Shown here one piece after another: positions 7,470 through 10,175 of a stretch of 10,175 nt of DNA. The notes beneath the pieces were generated by a model. That model saw only the letters and a program-made list of their open reading frames with translations. It was not told where the DNA came from and searched no databases. The translations under genes and the position numbers were made by a program. Each line of letters begins with the position of its first letter. The stretch's first letter is position 1. Origin of the DNA: JBHJHK01 sp050330975 (GTDB lineage: Bacteria; Pseudomonadota; Gammaproteobacteria; Competibacterales; Competibacteraceae); NCBI GenBank assembly GCA_050330975.1, contig JBHJHK010000507.1, positions 1 to 10,175 on the forward strand, written 5' to 3'.

Positions 7470-7492
7470 GGCGAGGGTGGCGACTCCTCGCC
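7470..7492. other. Hairpin between convergent queG and Yip1-like genes
   Basis: GGCGAGG (7470-7476) and CCTCGCC (7486-7492) form a perfect 7-bp stem with a 9-base loop in the 60-bp gap between the two convergent stop codons. No T tract follows on either strand, so it is not a standard intrinsic terminator, though it could stabilise 3' ends or help Rho-dependent ending. Confidence 0.4.
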
Positions 7493-7513
7493 GCGGGGAA
7501 TGGCAAGGGGACC

Positions 7514-8197
7514 CTAGGGACCCGTAAAGTGCCATAGCAACCACAACCAACCCACGGCAATTGCGCCCACCAAGGCCGCGGCCCCCACGACGTTGATAAA
7601 CCCCCGCCAAGCCGAGGAATACCCCTGGGCCTCGGCGACGGTATGGCAGAGGGTGATCATCGCCCAACAACCCAACAGCCCTTGGATCGCACTCAACGCC
7701 ACAAACGCCGGCTCTTCCGCCAACCCCAGGGGGTGTTGCTGTAACAGGTCAAAACCCAACAGCTCGTGGCCCACCACCAGCCAGACCCCCAAGCTGACGG
7801 CGCTCGGCGAGGCCGCCCCGGCTTGGGCGCGGCGCAAGCGCCAGCCGTCGCCCAGACCGCCCAGAAATTGCCCCACCCCCTGTAAGACGGCCCCAAAGAG
7901 CCAAATCCCGGCGATACCCAGCACGGCGCCGACGACGACAATGGTCGCCCAGAGGACCCCGGGCGCCATGGGTGCACTCCAGGCGCTGCGCAGGGCGCAG
8001 TCGAACACAGTGAGTATTCCCCCTGCGGCGGCGGGGATCCAGTGGGTCCGACCCGCGGCGCGGCAGCACTGGTCCCGGAGCACAGCTCGGGGGGCAAACC
8101 AGATGTGGAACCAGGGGTTGAGGGGCTGGGCGGGCGCCTCGACGCCGGTGGTCTCGCAGATACCCAGAGCGGCAATGGGGTTGGAATGGGGGTTCAT
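7514..8197 (-). CDS. Yip1-family integral membrane protein
   Basis: This 227-residue protein has a short soluble N-terminus, then NPWFHIWFAPRAVLR (27-41), the hallmark opening of bacterial Yip1-domain (PF04893-like) proteins. About five hydrophobic segments follow near 52-66, 80-104, 133-155, 166-186 and 200-222. The stretch AVLQGVGQFLGGLGDGWRLR (103-122) also fits the family, where a GG loop follows the second helix. The start at 8197 has GGGAGG about 7 bases upstream; the frame is open further to 8395 but that part is Arg/Pro-rich and has no such signal. Function of bacterial members is not known; a membrane location is all the sequence supports. It is preceded on the same strand by a 208-bp gap, so it probably has its own promoter. 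Confidence 0.75.
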   Translation of the reverse strand: MNPHSNPIAALGICETTGVEAPAQPLNPWFHIWFAPRAVLRDQCCRAAGRTHWIPAAAGGILTVFDCALRSAWSAPMAPGVLWATIVVVGAVLGIAGIWLFGAVLQGVGQFLGGLGDGWRLRRAQAGAASPSAVSLGVWLVVGHELLGFDLLQQHPLGLAEEPAFVALSAIQGLLGCWAMITLCHTVAEAQGYSSAWRGFINVVGAAALVGAIAVGWLWLLWHFTGP

Positions 8198-8405
8198 GGG
8201 GTCGTCCTCCCGTCGGTTGTCGATGGGAGTTACTCTAAAAAATCCCCTCGAGGACCGCGCCGGCGGAAGTCTCCATAAAGCCGCGGCCAAAGGCACCTCG
8301 CGGAGGCGGACCCCACCCCAACGACTATGGACTAGACCCCCCATGGGGGGCAACGGCACCACCCGTCCAAGGAAGGTGCCCTGGGCCTTTGCCAAAAAAA
8401 GGCCT
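8198..8405. other. 208-bp gap upstream of the Yip1-like gene
   Basis: No gene is supported here. It should hold the promoter of the Yip1-like gene; a T-rich TTTTTTAGAGT on the minus strand (about 8234-8244) is the only AT-rich patch near it, with no matching -35. Its far end holds the hairpin described at 8384-8415. Confidence 0.4.
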
Positions 8406-8415
8406 CTAGCCCTGT
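8384..8415 (-). terminator. Possible terminator or hairpin after the 84-aa gene
   Basis: Just after the stop codon of the 84-residue gene, the minus strand has an imperfect short stem (AGGGC/GGCCT) followed by seven T, which could be a weak intrinsic terminator. Alternatively GGCCTTT (8384-8390) and AAAGGCC (8398-8404) make a perfect 7-bp stem with the T run partly in its loop. The two structures exclude one another. Evidence is structural only. Confidence 0.35.
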
Positions 8416-8660
8416 GTCATGACCCCACTCAAGAGCACCCGTCTGCGGTTGTTGGTCGGCGGGGGCTGATATTCGGCCAGGGCCTGCTGGAGCCGGGCGA
8501 TGATCGCCTCCGAACTCTCGAACAGAGCCCTAACCCGCGTCTCTTCGATATCCTCGCCATGGCGCTGGAGATAGTGGGCGACGTCGCCCAGCATCTGTTG
8601 CAAGTTTGCGACGTGCGCCTGGTGATTCCCGTTACTCGTCAATGGTTCGCCATTCAACAT
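8406..8660 (-). CDS. Small hypothetical protein (84 aa)
   Basis: I do not recognise a named family. The ATG at 8660 has GAGG 8 bases upstream; an in-frame ATG at 8717 (103 residues, adding a CEDC motif) has no ribosome-binding signal and was not chosen. The protein is soluble, with a helical middle (about 16-63: HVANLQQMLGDVAHYLQ then TRVRALFESSEAIIARLQQA) and a Pro-rich then basic tail. The heptad-like spacing suggests a coiled coil or helical hairpin. It faintly resembles the soluble stalk of ElaB/YqjD (DUF883) proteins but lacks their C-terminal membrane helix, so that comparison is weak. It stands alone between the TRAP permease and the Yip1-like gene on the same strand. The strong start signal and possible terminator favour a real gene. 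Confidence 0.55.
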   Translation of the reverse strand: MLNGEPLTSNGNHQAHVANLQQMLGDVAHYLQRHGEDIEETRVRALFESSEAIIARLQQALAEYQPPPTNNRRRVLLSGVMTQG

Positions 8661-8806
8661 CCGACAATCCTCACAATTCGGGGAAGCCTCAAAGACCCAT
8701 CCTGATTCAAACTCCATCCAGCGGCTTGCAAGATCAATACCATTTCAGCAAATGGCCTCTGAGGTCTGTTGTAACACAGTCTTATTCCCCTTGGACTTGA
8801 CATTTA
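8661..8806. other. AT-richer gap between the TRAP permease and the 84-aa gene
   Basis: This 146-bp segment is visibly less GC-rich than its surroundings. It holds a perfect 6-bp inverted repeat, CCATTT (8740-8745) and AAATGG (8750-8755) with a 4-base loop, and a smaller one, CTGT (8766-8769) and ACAG (8776-8779). It should contain the end of the TRAP transcript and the promoter of the 84-residue gene, but no convincing -35/-10 pair or T-tailed terminator was seen. Confidence 0.4.
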
Positions 8807-10175
8807 TCAGGGGGATTGGGGACCGAGGGCAGCACGGCGGCGCTTATCGCTGGCCCGTTGGAGGCTCCAGAGGCCGGCGGCGACGAGGATTCCCACCAAG
8901 TCGGTGATCAGTCCCCCACTGATCATGGCCAGGGCGCCCATGAGCAATAGCCCGCGCCACAGACCTGATATGGGACCAAAGTACCAACCCTGTACGGCCC
9001 CAGCCAATAGGTAAACACCGACACAAGAGGTGGCCAGCACCTGGAGGATTTTGACGGTAGTACCCTCCATCAACAACGCCGGGCTGTAGAAGAACATAAA
9101 GGGGACGATAAAGGCCGCCAGACCCACTTTGAAGGCGGTACCCGAGGTGGCCATGGGGTTGGAACCGGCGATGGCGGCACCGGCGTAGGCGGCCAGGGCC
9201 ACCGGGGGAGTGATGGCGGAGATCACGGCGAAGTAAAACACAAAAAAGTGGGCGACCAGGGGTTCGACGCCGATGCGCACCAAACCCGGGGCCACCACGG
9301 CGGCGGCCACGGCGTAGGCGGCGGTGGTGGGCATCCCCATGCCGAGGATGATGGCGATGACCATGGCGAACCCCATAGCCAGCAACAGGCCCAGCGATGG
9401 CGGGATGGGGAGCCCCAACAATTCCCCGCCGCTGGCTATCCCCAGCAACAACGACGAAAACCGCGCCCCCACCCCCGTAAGGGAGATGACGCCGACGATG
9501 ATCCCGGCACAGGCGCACACCGCGATGATTTGAATGGACATCCGCGCCGATAACTCCAGGGCGCGAACGATACCCACCGGTCCCATTTTGTGGGAGGACA
9601 ACCAACTCACCACCACGGCGCTCACCGTGGCCAGGGTACCGGCCCGAATCACCGAGTAGCCGGCAAACAAAGCAACGATGAGAATCACAATGGGAATGAA
9701 CAGATAAACTTGGCGCACCAGCTGGGCGAGGACTGGCAATTCATCGCTGCGCATCCCCCGCATACCCATGCGGGTGGCTTCAAAGTCCACCATGAAGTAC
9801 ACCGACGCAAAGTAGAGTATGGCGGGGATCAAAGCCGCCACCACCAGCTCCGTGTAGGGAATACCGGTGATCTCGGCCATGATAAACGCCCCGGCCCCCA
9901 TGATGGGGGGCATGATCTGACCGCCAGTGGAGGCCGCCGCCTCGATGGCCGCAGCGCTCTGGGGTCGGTAGCCGACCTTTTTCATCAGCGGGATGGTGAG
10001 GCTGCCCGTGGCCACCACATTGCCCGCCGAGGTACCGTTGATCATCCCCATGAGCCCCGAGGCAAACACCGCCACCTTGGCGGGCCCCCCTAGCGCCCCC
10101 CCCGCCACGGCAAAGGCAAAAATAAAAAAGTAATACCCGCACGAGGAAGCCAGGAATAAGCAGGCAAATTGGATA
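8807..10175 (-). CDS. Fused TRAP transporter permease (DctQ-DctM type), 5' end beyond the window
   Basis: This is the C-terminal 455 residues of a TRAP transporter membrane subunit, which imports organic acids or similar solutes with a sodium gradient and a periplasmic binding protein. The frame is open to the right edge; the GTG at 10108 is internal, because family sequence (ASSCGYYFFIFAF) continues upstream of it. Numbered from that GTG, motifs are GGPAKVAVFASGLMG (7-21), IEAAASTGGQIMPPIMGAGA (54-73), LGMGMPTTAAYA (about 254-265) and AVISAITPPVALAAYAGAA (about 295-313). These are diagnostic of the fused 4TM-12TM (DctMQ) group. A hydrophobic C-terminal extension of several helices ends in a basic tail. 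Members of this group usually work with a TAXI-type binding protein, which would lie outside the window. Substrate cannot be read from the permease. Confidence 0.93.
   Translation of the reverse strand, partial: IQFACLFLASSCGYYFFIFAFAVAGGALGGPAKVAVFASGLMGMINGTSAGNVVATGSLTIPLMKKVGYRPQSAAAIEAAASTGGQIMPPIMGAGAFIMAEITGIPYTELVVAALIPAILYFASVYFMVDFEATRMGMRGMRSDELPVLAQLVRQVYLFIPIVILIVALFAGYSVIRAGTLATVSAVVVSWLSSHKMGPVGIVRALELSARMSIQIIAVCACAGIIVGVISLTGVGARFSSLLLGIASGGELLGLPIPPSLGLLLAMGFAMVIAIILGMGMPTTAAYAVAAAVVAPGLVRIGVEPLVAHFFVFYFAVISAITPPVALAAYAGAAIAGSNPMATSGTAFKVGLAAFIVPFMFFYSPALLMEGTTVKILQVLATSCVGVYLLAGAVQGWYFGPISGLWRGLLLMGALAMISGGLITDLVGILVAAGLWSLQRASDKRRRAALGPQSP

Noticed and set aside
7470..7492. 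Intrinsic bidirectional terminator between queG and the Yip1-like gene
   Set aside because: The stem is good but no T tract follows on either strand, so it is listed only as a hairpin.
7593..8705. Open plus-strand frame of 370 codons
   Set aside because: It is antisense to the Yip1-like and 84-residue genes. Its translation is rich in Arg, Pro, Ser and Trp with no domain, while the minus-strand genes have ribosome-binding sites and a family motif.

Overview
The window looks like ordinary chromosomal sequence from a GC-rich proteobacterium, most likely a gammaproteobacterium. The best evidence is the block queG <-> nnrD-tsaE-amiC, with queG divergent from the other three. This is the order seen around yjeS, yjeF-yjeE-amiB in E. 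coli and many other gammaproteobacteria. Genus cannot be set from the sequence alone. No rRNA, tRNA, CRISPR array, insertion sequence, phage gene or clear horizontal-transfer boundary was found.

Layout from left to right. Positions 1-147 are almost pure C runs and look like damaged or artefactual contig-edge sequence. They hide the true start of an ammonium transporter gene (amt, + strand, to 1383). The amt stop codon overlaps the ATG of an unrecognised 289-residue protein (1380-2249, +) whose C-terminal half resembles a TIR-like or other Rossmann-type nucleotide-binding fold. That pair converges with a minus-strand cluster. Read in transcription order this cluster is nnrD (6211-4706), tsaE (4706-4197), amiC-type amidase (4147-2822) and a CopD-like four-helix membrane protein (2746-2267). 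queG (6365-7453, +) is divergent from nnrD across 153 bp. Further right, all on the minus strand, are a fused TRAP permease cut by the right edge (10175-8807), a small 84-residue protein (8660-8406) and a Yip1-family membrane protein (8197-7514).

The nnrD-tsaE-amiC cluster joins metabolite repair (NAD(P)HX), the ATPase of tRNA t6A synthesis, and septal peptidoglycan cleavage. The functions are unrelated, but the gene order is conserved across gammaproteobacteria. queG, the last step of queuosine synthesis, is a second tRNA-modification gene. The usual next gene, mutL, is absent and a CopD-like gene sits in its place. Amt and the TRAP permease are two separate nutrient-uptake systems at the two edges.

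The feature most likely to be new is the small protein translationally coupled to Amt. The rest is recognisable housekeeping or transport. I did not find a convincing novel multi-gene system, and I rate the novelty of the window as modest.
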